Source: Actinomadura rifamycini DSM 43936 (GTDB lineage: Bacteria; Actinomycetota; Actinomycetes; Streptosporangiales; Streptosporangiaceae). From it: DNA of 64,000 nucleotides. The DNA is taken from assembly GCF_000425065.1 (NCBI RefSeq), contig NZ_KE384301.1, positions 328,084 through 392,083 of the forward strand, in the 5' to 3' direction. This document shows, one piece after another, positions 8,517-18,374 of the stretch. Position 1 is the stretch's first letter; the number at the start of each line of letters is the position of its first letter. The translations under genes and the position numbers were made by a program. A model generated the notes under the pieces. That model did not search any database. It was not told where the DNA came from and saw only the letters and a list, made by a program, of their open reading frames with translations.

Positions 8517-9383
8517 ATGACCGCGATGCCCAGTCGCGGCGCCGAACGTCTGCTAGGCGTCACAGGCTCCCTCCGCCTGCTGCTCGTCGAGGACGATCCG
8601 GGCGACGCGTTCCTGTTCGAGGAGCTCCTGACGGAGGTCCGACCGGGCGTCGACATCACGGTGGCCCGCACGCTCGCCGAGGCGCTGGACGCGATCCACC
8701 CGGGCCTGAACTGCATCATCGTCGACCTGTCCCTGCCGGACGCGCAGGAGCTCGACGCGCTGCGGCAGGTGCTCGACCACGCGCCCGACACCGCCGTGCT
8801 CGTCCTGACCGGCCTCGCCGACACGCACGTCGGCGTGGAGGCCGTCGCCGCCGGCGCGCAGGACTACCTGGTCAAGCAGGACGTGGACGGCGCGCTGCTC
8901 AGCCGCGCGATCAGCTACGCGATCGAGCGCAAGCGGGCGGACGAGTCGGAGAAGCAGCTCGTCGAGGCGCGGGTGGTGGCGCGGGAGAACGCGCGGCTGG
9001 AGCGCGGCCTGCTGCCGGTGCCGATCCTCAAGGACGGGTCGGTGCGGCACTGCACCCGCTACCGGCCGGGCCGCGACCGCGCGTTGCTCGGCGGCGACTT
9101 CCACGACACGGTGGAGACCGCGGACGGGACGGTCCACGCGATCATCGGCGACGTCAGCGGGCACGGTGCGGACGAGGCGTCCCTCGGGGTGCGGCTGCGC
9201 ATGGCGTGGCGGACGCTGAACAACTGCTGGGCGCGGGCGCCGGTCGCGGCGGCCGGCAGCCCGCCGAGGATGAGGTCGGCGAGGCCGTCCACCACCGCCT
9301 CCCTCGGCACCTCGGCGTCGTGGTCGAGCCACCAGTCGCCGGCGGTCTGCACCATGCCGACGATCGCGTGGCCCCACACGTAG
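8517..9383 (+). pseudogene. Response regulator-SpoIIE-type phosphatase, truncated and chimeric at 3' end
   Basis: Receiver domain residues 18-135: acidic pair EDDPGD near 25-30, phospho-acceptor Asp70 in CIIVDLSLPD, and Lys in YLVKQD near 122. A coiled linker (KQLVEARVVARENARLE) leads into the PP2C/SpoIIE phosphatase, recognisable by GGDFHDTVETADG and IIGDVSGHGADEA. After about residue 240 (WRTL, near base 9237) the similarity ends and the frame runs through antisense of the neighbouring TetR gene to 9383. The remaining phosphatase half, with its last metal-binding Asp, is missing. SD AAGGAG precedes the ATG and TAATAT at about 8446 may be a -10. The receiver may fold, but the phosphatase should be dead. 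Confidence 0.75.
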
Positions 9384-9847
9384 GCGCGGGTCCGGTCCGT
9401 CATCTCGCCCTGGGCGACCATGACCTCGGCCAGTTCCCGGCTCAGGTCGCGGATCATCGTGCTCATCACGCTGTGCGTGGCGGCGTCCTCCGCCCCGGCC
9501 CGGTGCATGAGGAACCGGTACAGGTTGAGGTTCTTGGAGATCGTCGACAGGTAGGCGTCGATGGTGGACCGGGTGCGCTGCCGGATCGGATCGTCCCGGG
9601 AGAACTCGTCCCGGATCGTCCCGATCAGCCGGCGGATGTGCCGTTCGGCCAGCGCCTGGTACAGGCCGCTCTTGTCGCCGAAGTGCCGGTACAGGATCGG
9701 CTTGCTGATCCCGGCCTCGGCGGCGATCGCGGCCATGGACGCTTCGGGGCCCTCCCGCTGGATGACCCGGTCGGCGGCCTCCAGCAGGGCGCGCCGGCGG
9801 CCGGGATCGCGCCTCGATCCCGGTCCGCCGCCCGCCGTGCCCGTCAT
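9059..9847 (-). CDS. TetR family regulator with a read-through C-terminal tail
   Basis: TetR repressor: HTH at residues 15-60 with MAAIAAEAGISKPILYRHFGDKSGLYQAL, then a helical ligand domain (LNLYRFLMHRAG, AYVWGHAIVGMVQTAGDWWLDH). The natural protein should end near residue 205, after GLADLILGGLP. Here no stop follows; the frame continues about 58 residues through antisense of the truncated phosphatase gene. The last native codons and stop appear lost in the same event that truncated the facing gene. ATG 9847 is chosen as the first Met before the HTH. Likely target: the palindromes upstream of the acyl-CoA dehydrogenase and its own promoter. Confidence 0.8.
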   Translation of the reverse strand: MTGTAGGGPGSRRDPGRRRALLEAADRVIQREGPEASMAAIAAEAGISKPILYRHFGDKSGLYQALAERHIRRLIGTIRDEFSRDDPIRQRTRSTIDAYLSTISKNLNLYRFLMHRAGAEDAATHSVMSTMIRDLSRELAEVMVAQGEMTDRTRAYVWGHAIVGMVQTAGDWWLDHDAEVPREAVVDGLADLILGGLPAAATGARAQQLFSVRHAMRSRTPRDASSAPCPLTSPMIAWTVPSAVSTVSWKSPPSNARSRPGR

Positions 9848-9941
9848 GATCCGTTCACCGTACGCCCGGCCCGCGGGCGGGACGGCGGCAGGGTGACCGG
9901 AATCGGCCGGGACGGTCGGGCATGCCCCGAACCGTATCGGG

Positions 9942-9963
9942 GGTGTTACCGGGTGACAACACC
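9942..9963. promoter_or_regulatory. Putative TetR operator upstream of the TetR gene
   Basis: Contains GGTGTTACC followed by a variant right arm ending GACAACACC. The outer arms GGTGTT/AACACC are exact inverted repeats. The left half is identical to the half-site GTGTTACC found twice upstream of the acyl-CoA dehydrogenase gene. It lies about 95 bases before the TetR start codon, consistent with autoregulation. Confidence 0.45.
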
Positions 9964-10056
9964 GCCGTCCCGGCACCGGTGAGGGCACCGCCGGGGCGCG
10001 GCCGCCCCGGGTTCGCCCGCGCGCCGATCATGGGCCGTCCCACCTCCGCGCCGCCG

Positions 10057-11286
10057 CTACCGGACCGGGAGGCCGGTGACGGTGCGGCCGATGACCAGGC
10101 GCTGGATCTCCGACGTGCCCTCGAAGATTGTGAAGATCTTGGAGTCGCGGTGCATCCGCTCGACCGGGTACTCGCGGGTGTAGCCGTTGCCGCCGAGGAT
10201 CTGGATGGCCTCCTCGGTGACGTACACCGACATCTCGCTGGCGACGAGCTTGGCCATCGAGCCCTCGGCGTTCTCGAAGTCCTTGCCGTTGCGGGCCATC
10301 CACGCGGCCCGCCACACCATGAGGCGCGCGGCGTCCAGGCGGGTCTTCATGTCGGCGAGCTTGAACGCGATCGCCTGGAAGTCGCCGATCTTCTTGCCGA
10401 ACTGCTCGCGCTCGCGCGCGTACTGCAGGGCGTAGTCGTAGGCGGCGCGGCCGACGCCGAGGGCCATCGCGCCGACGGACGGGCGGGTGGTCTCGAACGT
10501 CTTCAGCGCGGCCTGGCCCTTGGAGCTCTTGCCCTCCCGGGCCCGCGCGATGCGCTCGTCGAACTTCTCCTTGCCGCCGACGATCAGCCCGGACGGGATG
10601 CGCACGTCCTCGAGGATCACCTCGGCGGTGTGGGAGGCGCGGATGCCGTGCTTCTTGAACTTCTGCCCCTGCCGCAGGCCGGGCGTGTTCGGCGGGATGA
10701 TGAAGCTGGCCTGGCCGCGGCTGCCCAGGTCGGGATGGACGGACGCCACCACGACGTGGACGTCGGCGATGCCGCCGTTCGTCGCCCAGGTCTTGGTGCC
10801 GTTCAGCACCCACTCGTCCTTGGCCTCGTCGAACACCGCGCGGGTGCGGATCGACCCGACGTCGCTGCCGGCGTCGGGCTCGGAGGCGCAGAACGCGCCG
10901 AGCCGCACGTCGTCGGACGTCCCGAACATCTGCGGCACCCACTCGGCGACCTGGTCCTGGGTCCCCACGGCGGCGACGGACGCGGCGGCCAGGCCGGTGC
11001 CGACGATGGACAGCGCGATGCCGGCGTCACCCCAGAACAGCTCCTCGAAGGCGACCGGGATGCCGAGCCCGGTCGGCTCGAGCCACTGGGTGGCGAAGAA
11101 GTCGAGCGAGTACAGCCCGACCTTGGACGCCTCCTGGATCAGCGGCCAGGGGGTCTCCTCGCGCTCGTCCCACTCCTCCGCCGCGGGACGGATGACGTCC
11201 CGGGCGAACTCGTGCACCCAATCCCTGACCTCGCGCACGTCCTCGCTGGGCTCCAGCGAGAACGGCGCCGTCTCCACACTCGTCAT
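10057..11286 (-). CDS. Acyl-CoA dehydrogenase
   Basis: FAD-dependent dehydrogenase introducing the alpha,beta double bond into acyl-CoA, 409 residues. The N-terminal helical domain begins near DVREVRDWVHEFARDVI; the middle beta domain has FCASEPDAGSD and the VLNGTKTWATNGG segment; the C-terminal helical domain has REREQFGKKIGDFQ and ends with GGNGYTREYPVERMHRD and IFEGTSEIQRLVIGR, containing the expected catalytic Glu. The ATG has GGAG-AAGGGG upstream. Two palindromes of one type lie within 70 bases upstream, so it is probably repressed by the TetR protein encoded just downstream on the same strand. Chain-length preference cannot be read from the sequence. Confidence 0.93.
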   Translation of the reverse strand: MTSVETAPFSLEPSEDVREVRDWVHEFARDVIRPAAEEWDEREETPWPLIQEASKVGLYSLDFFATQWLEPTGLGIPVAFEELFWGDAGIALSIVGTGLAAASVAAVGTQDQVAEWVPQMFGTSDDVRLGAFCASEPDAGSDVGSIRTRAVFDEAKDEWVLNGTKTWATNGGIADVHVVVASVHPDLGSRGQASFIIPPNTPGLRQGQKFKKHGIRASHTAEVILEDVRIPSGLIVGGKEKFDERIARAREGKSSKGQAALKTFETTRPSVGAMALGVGRAAYDYALQYAREREQFGKKIGDFQAIAFKLADMKTRLDAARLMVWRAAWMARNGKDFENAEGSMAKLVASEMSVYVTEEAIQILGGNGYTREYPVERMHRDSKIFTIFEGTSEIQRLVIGRTVTGLPVR

Positions 11287-11314
11287 GCCAATTGACCCCT
11301 TCTCCAATAAGCCT

Positions 11315-11333
11315 GTGTTACCCACGGTAGCAC
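11315..11333. promoter_or_regulatory. Putative TetR operator, copy 1, upstream of acyl-CoA dehydrogenase
   Basis: GTGTTACC-CAC-GGTAGCAC: inverted arms of eight bases with one mismatch and a three-base centre. It starts 29 bases upstream of the start codon, where it would block a short-leader promoter. Confidence 0.55.
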
Positions 11334-11339
11334 CACCCG

Positions 11340-11358
11340 GCGTTACCGCGGGTAACAC
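11340..11358. promoter_or_regulatory. Putative TetR operator, copy 2, upstream of acyl-CoA dehydrogenase
   Basis: GCGTTACC-GCG-GGTAACAC: the core GTTACC/GGTAAC arms are perfect inverted repeats around a three-base centre, with one mismatch in the outer arm. Centre-to-centre distance to copy 1 is about 25 bases. The shared consensus is GTGTTACC-N3-GGTAACAC. Confidence 0.55.
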
Positions 11359-11404
11359 GGTGGCCGGAGTCACAGGGGAGAAGGGCGCGGAGAGCGTGCC
11401 CGAG

Positions 11405-12388
11405 TCAGCGGCGGCCCGGCGTGACGGGCCGGGACGACGCGTAGCCCGGCACCTCGATCATCGGCGGGCGCTCCCCCACGCCCATGTCGGCCGTGCGGGG
11501 ATCGTGCCCGTCCGCGGACCGCCGGAACTGGGTGAGCGCCGTCGAGGGGGCGCCCAGCGGAACCATCCGGCCGTGCCGCTCCAGCCGCGACCAGGCGGTC
11601 ACCATGATCTGCCCGGACATGACGCCGAGCGCCTCGGTGCCCTGGTTGGTGTGCACCCGGCGGCCGAGGTCGACCTGCGCGATGGCGTCCAGCCCCGAGT
11701 CGCGGTAGATGTCGACCAGCAGGCCGATCTCCACGCCGTAGCCGGTGACGAACGGCAGCCGCTCCAGCAGCGCGCGGCGTCCCGCGTACTCCCCGCCGAG
11801 CGGCTGCATCACGCCCGCGAGCAGCGGCCAGTGCATGTTGATCAGCGGGCGGGCGACCAGTTCGGTCACCCGCCCGCCGCCGCCCTCCACGCTGCGCCGC
11901 CCGTCGACCAGGGGCCGGTCGTAGCACGCCTTGACGTAGCCGACGGACGGGTCCGTCAGCAGCGGCCCGAGCAGCCCGGTCACGTACGACGAGGTGAACT
12001 CGCGCAGGTCGGCGTCCACGAACACGATGATGTCCCCGGACGTCACGGCGAGGGACTTCCACAGCGCCTCGCCCTTCCCGGACATGCGGCCCAGGGCGGG
12101 GAGCACCGAGTCCTGCGCCACCACCCGCGCGCCCGCGGCGCGCGCGACGGCGGCCGTCCGGTCGGTGGACCGCGAGTCGATCACGACGATCTCGTCGACG
12201 AGCGGGACGCGCCGGACCAGGTCGCCGCGGATGCACTCCACGATGGTCCCGACGGTCGCCTCCTCGTCGCGCGCCGGCAGCACGACGCTGATCCTGCTCG
12301 TCCCCTTGGCGGCGAGCAGGACGTGCGGGGGCCAGTCCTCCGCCGTGCTCGTGCGGCGGCGCAGCCACGAAGCCACCTCAGGAAGCAC
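11405..12388 (-). CDS. gpgS: Glucosyl-3-phosphoglycerate synthase
   Basis: GT-A fold glycosyltransferase (GT81) that joins glucose from a nucleotide sugar to 3-phosphoglycerate, the first step towards glucosylglycerate and methylglucose lipopolysaccharide. At about 327 residues it matches the mycobacterial enzyme (324). Diagnostic features are ISVVLPARDEEATVG near residue 35, the metal-binding DAD in FVDADLREF near 115, and PLGGEYAGRR and HTNQG downstream. The GTG at 12388 has GGAGG eight bases upstream; an ATG at 12427 is possible but poorly spaced. It lies downstream of ramB on the same strand, separated by a terminator. Confidence 0.92.
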   Translation of the reverse strand: MLPEVASWLRRRTSTAEDWPPHVLLAAKGTSRISVVLPARDEEATVGTIVECIRGDLVRRVPLVDEIVVIDSRSTDRTAAVARAAGARVVAQDSVLPALGRMSGKGEALWKSLAVTSGDIIVFVDADLREFTSSYVTGLLGPLLTDPSVGYVKACYDRPLVDGRRSVEGGGGRVTELVARPLINMHWPLLAGVMQPLGGEYAGRRALLERLPFVTGYGVEIGLLVDIYRDSGLDAIAQVDLGRRVHTNQGTEALGVMSGQIMVTAWSRLERHGRMVPLGAPSTALTQFRRSADGHDPRTADMGVGERPPMIEVPGYASSRPVTPGRR

Positions 12389-12518
12389 GCGCTCTCCCTC
12401 CGACGACGAGCTCTGAAAACCGGACATCCCCCGGAAGGCACACCGGACACCCCAAATCATTCCCTGTCGGGACGACAGTGGACCAATCGCCCTGCCGTGC
12501 AGGGGCGTGCGCCATCGT

Positions 12519-12550
12519 AAAAAGAATCCGGGCCGCCGGCCGGGGCGGCG
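12519..12550 (-). terminator. Rho-independent terminator after ramB
   Basis: On the minus strand, just past the ramB stop, the stem GCCGCC/GGCGGC with a six-base loop is followed by CCGGATTC and then five T. It separates ramB from gpgS transcription. Confidence 0.6.
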
Positions 12551-12554
12551 GAGG

Positions 12555-14021
12555 TCAGTCGGTGTGGCGGTCGAGGAACTCGTAGACGTCGCGGTCGTCC
12601 ACGCCGGGGAAGGCGCCGGGCGGGAGGACGGACAGGACGTGCGAGTGCGCGCGGGCGGACGGCCAGGCCATGCCCTCCCACCGGTCGGCGAGGGCCTTGG
12701 GCGGGCGCTGGCAGCAGTCGCCGTCCGGGCAGGCCGACTTGACCCGGCGGGTCGTCTCCCGGCCGCGGAACCAGCGGGAGTCCTCGAAGCGGACGCCGAG
12801 CGTGATCGCGAAGTCGCGCTCGTGGCTGGGGTCGATGTGCGACAGGCACCAGTACGTCCCGTTCGGGGTGTCGGTGTACTGGTAGTAGACGGAGAAGCGG
12901 TCCTCGGCGCCGAACACGTGGCGGCCCGCCCACTGGCGGCACATCCGCTGGCCCTCGATCGCGCCGTCCTCGTCCTGCGGGAACTCCAGCCCGTCGTTGG
13001 CGTACGCCTTGTAGATCGTGCCGCTCTCGTCGTTCTTGGTGAAGTGCAGCTGGAGGCCCAGGTGGTGGGTCGCGATGTTGGTGAAGCGGTGCGCGGCCAT
13101 CTCGTAGGAGACGGAGAAGACGTCGGCGAGGTCCTCGACGGAGAGCTCCCGGGCGGCCTTGGCCTCCTGCAGGAACGGGACGACGCTGCGCTCGGGCATC
13201 AGGATCGCGGCGCCGAAGTAGTTGGCCTCGACGCGCTGCCTCAGGAAGTCGGCGAAGTCGCGGGGCTGGTCGTGGTCGAGGGCGATGTGCCCGAGGGTCT
13301 GCAGCAGGATCGTCCGGGGGGTGTGCATGCCGAGCTGCTCGCGCTCGAGGTAGATGCGGCGGTGGCGCAGGTCGGTGACGGACCGGACCGAGCGCGGCAG
13401 GTCCTGCACGTACTGCAGGCTGAAGCCGAAGTGCCCGACCAGCGACATGAGGGTGCCCTGCGAGACGGCGCGGCCCCGGTAGCCGACGGCGTCGAGCGTC
13501 TGCGCGGCGATCTTCTCGATGCCGGGGAAGTGGTTGCCCCGCTCGTGCATCTGGCGGCGCAGCTCCGCGTTGGCCTTGCGGGCCTCCTCCGGGCTCGCGG
13601 TGGGCTTGGTGCGGCTGCGCTTCAGCTCCCCGTAGAGGGCGAGGATGTGCTCGATGACCTCGTTCGGCATGCGCTTGCCGACCTTGAGGTGCGACAGGCC
13701 GAGCGTCCGGTAGAGGGGGTCGCGCTGCGCCTCCTCCAGGGCGATCTCGAGCTGGGCGCGGCGGCTCGGCGGCTGGCGGCGCAGGAGCTCCTCGACGGGG
13801 CATTCCAGCGCGGCGGCGAGCGCCTGCAGCAGCGACAGCTTGGGCTCGCGCCGCCCGTTCTCCAGCAGGGAGAGCTGGGAGGGGGCGCGTCCGACGCGCT
13901 CGCCGAGGTCGGCGAGGGTCATGCCGCGGGCGCGCCGCAGGTGGCGGAGCCGCTGCCCGAAGGTGACGAGGTCTACGTCGCTCGTCAAGTTGAGGGGTTC
14001 TTCTGGCTGCAAGGTCGTCAC
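12555..14021 (-). CDS. ramB: RamB-type transcriptional regulator of acetate/short-chain fatty acid metabolism
   Basis: 488 residues. An XRE-type helix-turn-helix lies at about 22-77 (FGQRLRHLRRARGMTLADLGERVG, PSQLSLLENGRREP). A degenerate IrrE/ImmA-type domain follows, where the usual HELGH zinc motif is QTLGH, so no protease activity is expected. The C-terminal DUF2083-like domain has Cys residues in KSACPDGDCCQRPP. RamB binds upstream of isocitrate lyase and related genes in corynebacteria and mycobacteria; here it is divergent from aceA. The GTG start lies six bases after a TAATAT -10, so the message is probably leaderless. A GAAATTTC palindrome overlaps this promoter, consistent with autoregulation. 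Confidence 0.93.
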   Translation of the reverse strand: MTTLQPEEPLNLTSDVDLVTFGQRLRHLRRARGMTLADLGERVGRAPSQLSLLENGRREPKLSLLQALAAALECPVEELLRRQPPSRRAQLEIALEEAQRDPLYRTLGLSHLKVGKRMPNEVIEHILALYGELKRSRTKPTASPEEARKANAELRRQMHERGNHFPGIEKIAAQTLDAVGYRGRAVSQGTLMSLVGHFGFSLQYVQDLPRSVRSVTDLRHRRIYLEREQLGMHTPRTILLQTLGHIALDHDQPRDFADFLRQRVEANYFGAAILMPERSVVPFLQEAKAARELSVEDLADVFSVSYEMAAHRFTNIATHHLGLQLHFTKNDESGTIYKAYANDGLEFPQDEDGAIEGQRMCRQWAGRHVFGAEDRFSVYYQYTDTPNGTYWCLSHIDPSHERDFAITLGVRFEDSRWFRGRETTRRVKSACPDGDCCQRPPKALADRWEGMAWPSARAHSHVLSVLPPGAFPGVDDRDVYEFLDRHTD

Positions 14022-14027
14022 GGCTTC

Positions 14028-14033
14028 ATATTA
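14028..14033 (-). promoter_or_regulatory. -10 element of a leaderless ramB promoter
   Basis: TAATAT on the minus strand ends six bases before the ramB GTG, the spacing expected if transcription starts at the first base of the start codon. Confidence 0.5.
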
Positions 14034-14036
14034 GCG

Positions 14037-14044
14037 GAAATTTC
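14037..14044. promoter_or_regulatory. Candidate RamB operator between ramB and aceA
   Basis: Perfect palindrome GAAATTTC inside GCGGAAATTTCGCAG, the only AT-rich palindrome in the 117-base divergent region. It sits next to the ramB -10 and about 95 bases upstream of aceA. Resemblance to the AAA/TTTGCAAA-type RamB sites of corynebacteria is partial. Confidence 0.4.
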
Positions 14045-14138
14045 GCAGTTCTTCTGTTACTCACGAGTTCATTAAGCCTGGCGAACCGGGGCATAGTCGT
14101 CTCCAAGCACCCAGGGGACGACACGGAAGGGCAGAACA

Positions 14139-15422
<1,284 letters not shown>

Positions 15423-15450
15423 TCCTCGCCGGCTGAACCTTCCTCCCCCA

Positions 15451-15491
15451 CGGAAGGCCCCCGCGTCCCTACACCCGCGGGGGCCTTTCCG
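15451..15491 (+). terminator. Terminator hairpin after aceA
   Basis: A 15-base stem, GGAAGGCCCCCGCG against CGCGGGGGCCTTTCC, with a ten-base loop and one bulged T, 29 bases after the aceA stop. It has no long T-tract, as is common in actinobacteria. Confidence 0.65.
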
Positions 15492-15633
15492 TGTCCCGGG
15501 ACATTCTCGACGGCACCACGGGCCGGGCCGCGTACGCGGCCCGGCCGTCCCCGGACCCGGCGCGCCGCCCGTTCCGGCCCGTCCTCGCGAAACCTGTGGC
15601 CCCGGCGTTTCGCGACCTCTAGGCTCTCGGCAA

Positions 15634-16422
15634 GTGGGCGTTCTCCCCTGGGTCTACTTGTACGGCTACCGCCGTCACACCGCGTATCCGCTCGCATCCG
15701 CAGCGGAAGCGGTCACCAACACGGTCTTCGGCTTCATCCGCGCGTACGTCCTGTTGGCGCTGTGGGACGCGCGGCCGGGCCTCGGCGGCTACGACGCGGC
15801 CGACGCCGTCACCTTCTGCTTCCTCACCCAGGCGCTCATCGGCCCCGTCCAGATCTTCGGCGGGATGGAGTTGAGCCGGCGGATCCGGGACGGCGACGTG
15901 GCGATCGACCTGCACCGTCCGGTGGGCCTCCAGGCGTGGTGGCTCGCGGACGACCTGGGCCGCGCGGCGGCCGCGCTCCTCCTGCGCGGCGGGCCGCCGC
16001 TGCTGGCGGGGGCGCTGGTGTTCCCGTTCCGGTGGCCGGGCCCGGCCGCGGCGGCGGCGTTCGCGGTGTCGCTCGTCCTGGCGTTCCTCGTCGGGTTCGC
16101 GCTGCGCTACCTGGTGGCGCTGGGGACGTTCTGGCTGCACGACGACCGCGGGCTGAGCACGGTCGCGGTGGTGATGTCGCTGTTCTTCTCCGGGATGATC
16201 CTGCCGCTGGTGGCGTTCCCCGGCGCGTTCGGCGACGTCGCGGCGGCGATGCCGTGGTCGGCGCTGATCCAGGTGCCGGCCGACGTGTGGCTGGGCCGCG
16301 GCCTCGGCGCGGACGTCCCGGCCGCGCTGGCGTTCCAGGCGGGCTGGGCGGCGCTGCTGCTCGCGGGCGGGGCGCTGCTCACCCGGGCGGCGCGGCGGAA
16401 GCTGGTGGTGCACGGTGGCTGA
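15634..16422 (+). CDS. ABC-2 type exporter permease, first subunit
   Basis: Integral membrane protein of 262 residues with about six hydrophobic segments, of the ABC2_membrane_6 (DUF990-like) group. Family features include the N-terminal HTAYPLASAAEAVTNTVFGFIRAYVL and MELSRRIRDGDVAIDLHRPVG. The GTG start lies eight bases after TAGGCT, a TANNNT -10, so the transcript is probably leaderless. It overlaps the second permease, and the ATPase follows; together they form a three-gene exporter. The substrate is unknown; related systems export drugs, pigments or cell-envelope compounds. Confidence 0.88.
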   Translation: MGVLPWVYLYGYRRHTAYPLASAAEAVTNTVFGFIRAYVLLALWDARPGLGGYDAADAVTFCFLTQALIGPVQIFGGMELSRRIRDGDVAIDLHRPVGLQAWWLADDLGRAAAALLLRGGPPLLAGALVFPFRWPGPAAAAAFAVSLVLAFLVGFALRYLVALGTFWLHDDRGLSTVAVVMSLFFSGMILPLVAFPGAFGDVAAAMPWSALIQVPADVWLGRGLGADVPAALAFQAGWAALLLAGGALLTRAARRKLVVHGG

Positions 16423-17230
16423 TCCGGTGACGCGCGAGGTGCGCATGTACGCGCTGCTGGCGTGGACGTGGGTCCGGGCCGCGGCGCAGTACCCGGTGTC
16501 GCTCGTCCTGATGGTGGTCGCGACGGCGGCCATCACCGGGCTGGACGCGCTCGCGATCGTGCTGCTGTTCGCGCACGCCGAGAGCATCGCGGGGTTCCGC
16601 GCGGAGGAGGTCCTGTTCCTGTACGGGACGTCCGCGCTGGCGTTCGCGCTGTCGGACTGCGTCCTCGGCACCGCCGACCGGCTCGGCGAGCACGTGCGGA
16701 ACGGGACGCTGGACGCGATGCTCGTGCGTCCGGTGAGCCCGCTGGTGCAGGTCGCGACCGAGGAGTTCACGCCCCGCCGCGTCGGCAAGCTCGTCCCGGC
16801 CCTGCTCGTCCTGGCGTTCGCGCTGCCGCGGCTGGAGGCGGACTGGACGCCCGGCCGCGCGGCGATGGTCCCGCTGATGATCGCGGCAGGCGCGGCGATC
16901 TTCGCGGGACTGTGGGTGGTCGTGGGGGCGGCGCAGTTCTTCCTCGTCGAGAGCCACGGGGCCACCAAGGCGATCACCTACGGGGGCGCGTTCCTGACGC
17001 AGTACCCGCCGACGATGTTCGCCCGCGACCTCGTGCGCGGGGCGACGTTCGTCGTGCCGCTCGCCTTCGTGAACTGGCAGCCCGCGCTGTACGTCCTGGA
17101 CCGCCCCGATCCGCTGGGGCTGCCGGACGCGGCGCGGTTCGCGTCGCCCGCCGTCGCCCTCGCGGTGTGCGCGGCGGCGGCGCTCGCGTGGCGGGCGGGG
17201 CTGCGGCGCTACCGGTCGACGGGCAGCTAG
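16415..17230 (+). CDS. ABC-2 type exporter permease, second subunit
   Basis: 271 residues with six hydrophobic segments, same ABC2_membrane_6 architecture as the gene before it: RNGTLDAMLVRPVSPLVQ is the counterpart of the RDGDVAIDLHRPVG loop. The GTG start lies inside the preceding gene, an eight-base overlap that implies coupling. The two permeases are probably a heterodimer. No accessory or biosynthetic gene adjoins them, so the cargo cannot be assigned. Confidence 0.88.
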   Translation: MADPVTREVRMYALLAWTWVRAAAQYPVSLVLMVVATAAITGLDALAIVLLFAHAESIAGFRAEEVLFLYGTSALAFALSDCVLGTADRLGEHVRNGTLDAMLVRPVSPLVQVATEEFTPRRVGKLVPALLVLAFALPRLEADWTPGRAAMVPLMIAAGAAIFAGLWVVVGAAQFFLVESHGATKAITYGGAFLTQYPPTMFARDLVRGATFVVPLAFVNWQPALYVLDRPDPLGLPDAARFASPAVALAVCAAAALAWRAGLRRYRSTGS

Positions 17231-17306
17231 GGCGCCGGGGGGCCGGGCCCGCCGAGCGGAACGAACGAACGGAACGACCGGGCGAGACGGCGGAGGGAGC
17301 AACGGG

Positions 17307-18374
17307 ATGGGCGGGGACGAAGAGGGCGACGCGATGATCGTCGCCGAGCGGGTCGGCAAGGCGTTCACGGTGCGCGCGCGGCGCGACGGCCGCCGCCGGC
17401 GCGTCCGCACGGCGGTGCGGGCGGTGGACGACGTGTCGTTCACCGTCGGGCGGGGCGAGTTCGTCGGGTACCTCGGCCCGAACGGCGCGGGGAAGTCCAC
17501 GACGATCAAGATGCTGACGGGCATCCTGACGGCCTCGTCCGGGACGCTGCGCGTGTGCGGGCTGGACCCGTCGCGGCGGCGCACGGCCCTCGCCCGCCGG
17601 ATCGGGGTGGTGTTCGGGCAGCGCACCACCCTGTGGTGGGACCTGCCGCTGCGCGACAGCCTGGCGCTCGTCCGGAGGCTCTACGGGGTCGAGCCGGAAG
17701 CCCACCGGACCCGGCTCGCGGAGCTGACGGGGCTGCTGGAGCTCGGCCCGTTCCTCGACACGCCGGTGCGGCAGCTCAGCCTGGGCCAGCGGATGCGGGG
17801 CGACCTGGCCGCGGCGCTGCTGCACGATCCGGAGGTGCTCGTCCTGGACGAGCCGACGATCGGCCTCGACGTCGTCAGCAAGACCACCGTCCGGGAGTTC
17901 CTGGCCCGGACGAACGCCGAGCGCGGCACCACGGTCCTGCTGACCACGCACGACCTCGGCGACATCGAGCGGCTCTGCCGCCGCGTCATGATCATCGACC
18001 GGGGGCGGCTGGCGTTCGACGGCGGTCTCGGCGAGCTGCGCCGGACCGTGGACGCCGACCGGATGCTGGTCGTCGAGCTGGCCCGGCCCGGCCCGCCGAT
18101 CACGGTGGACGGCGCCGGGCCCGAGCGGGTCGCGGCCGAGCGGACCGAAGGTCCCCGGCAGTGGCTGCGGCTGCCCCGGTCGACCAACGCGGCGGCGGTC
18201 GTCGCCGCGATCGCGCACGACCACGACGTCCGCGACATCGCGCTGCGGGAGGCCGGCATCGAGGACGTCCTGGCGGGCCTGTACCGGGGGGAGCACGCCT
18301 ACGGCGCTCCGGGGGCCGCGGAGCCCGGGGCGTCCGGCGCCGTCGGATCCGCCGAGGCGCTCGCCGCCGAGTGA
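17307..18374 (+). CDS. ABC exporter ATP-binding protein
   Basis: 355 residues. Walker A GPNGAGKSTT is near residue 55, the Q-loop VFGQRTTLWWDLP near 97, signature LSLGQRMRGDLAA near 155 (SLGQ instead of the common SGGQ, typical of this subfamily), Walker B VLVLDEPTIGLD near 175 and the switch His in LLTTHDLGDIE near 213. The C-terminal domain after 240 is variable and ends Ala/Gly-rich. SD GGAGGG precedes the ATG. It powers the two upstream permeases. Confidence 0.93.
   Translation: MGGDEEGDAMIVAERVGKAFTVRARRDGRRRRVRTAVRAVDDVSFTVGRGEFVGYLGPNGAGKSTTIKMLTGILTASSGTLRVCGLDPSRRRTALARRIGVVFGQRTTLWWDLPLRDSLALVRRLYGVEPEAHRTRLAELTGLLELGPFLDTPVRQLSLGQRMRGDLAAALLHDPEVLVLDEPTIGLDVVSKTTVREFLARTNAERGTTVLLTTHDLGDIERLCRRVMIIDRGRLAFDGGLGELRRTVDADRMLVVELARPGPPITVDGAGPERVAAERTEGPRQWLRLPRSTNAAAVVAAIAHDHDVRDIALREAGIEDVLAGLYRGEHAYGAPGAAEPGASGAVGSAEALAAE

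Noticed and set aside
12507..14075. Plus-strand frame opposite ramB
   Set aside because: Codon-position shadow; RamB on the minus strand is recognised along its whole length.
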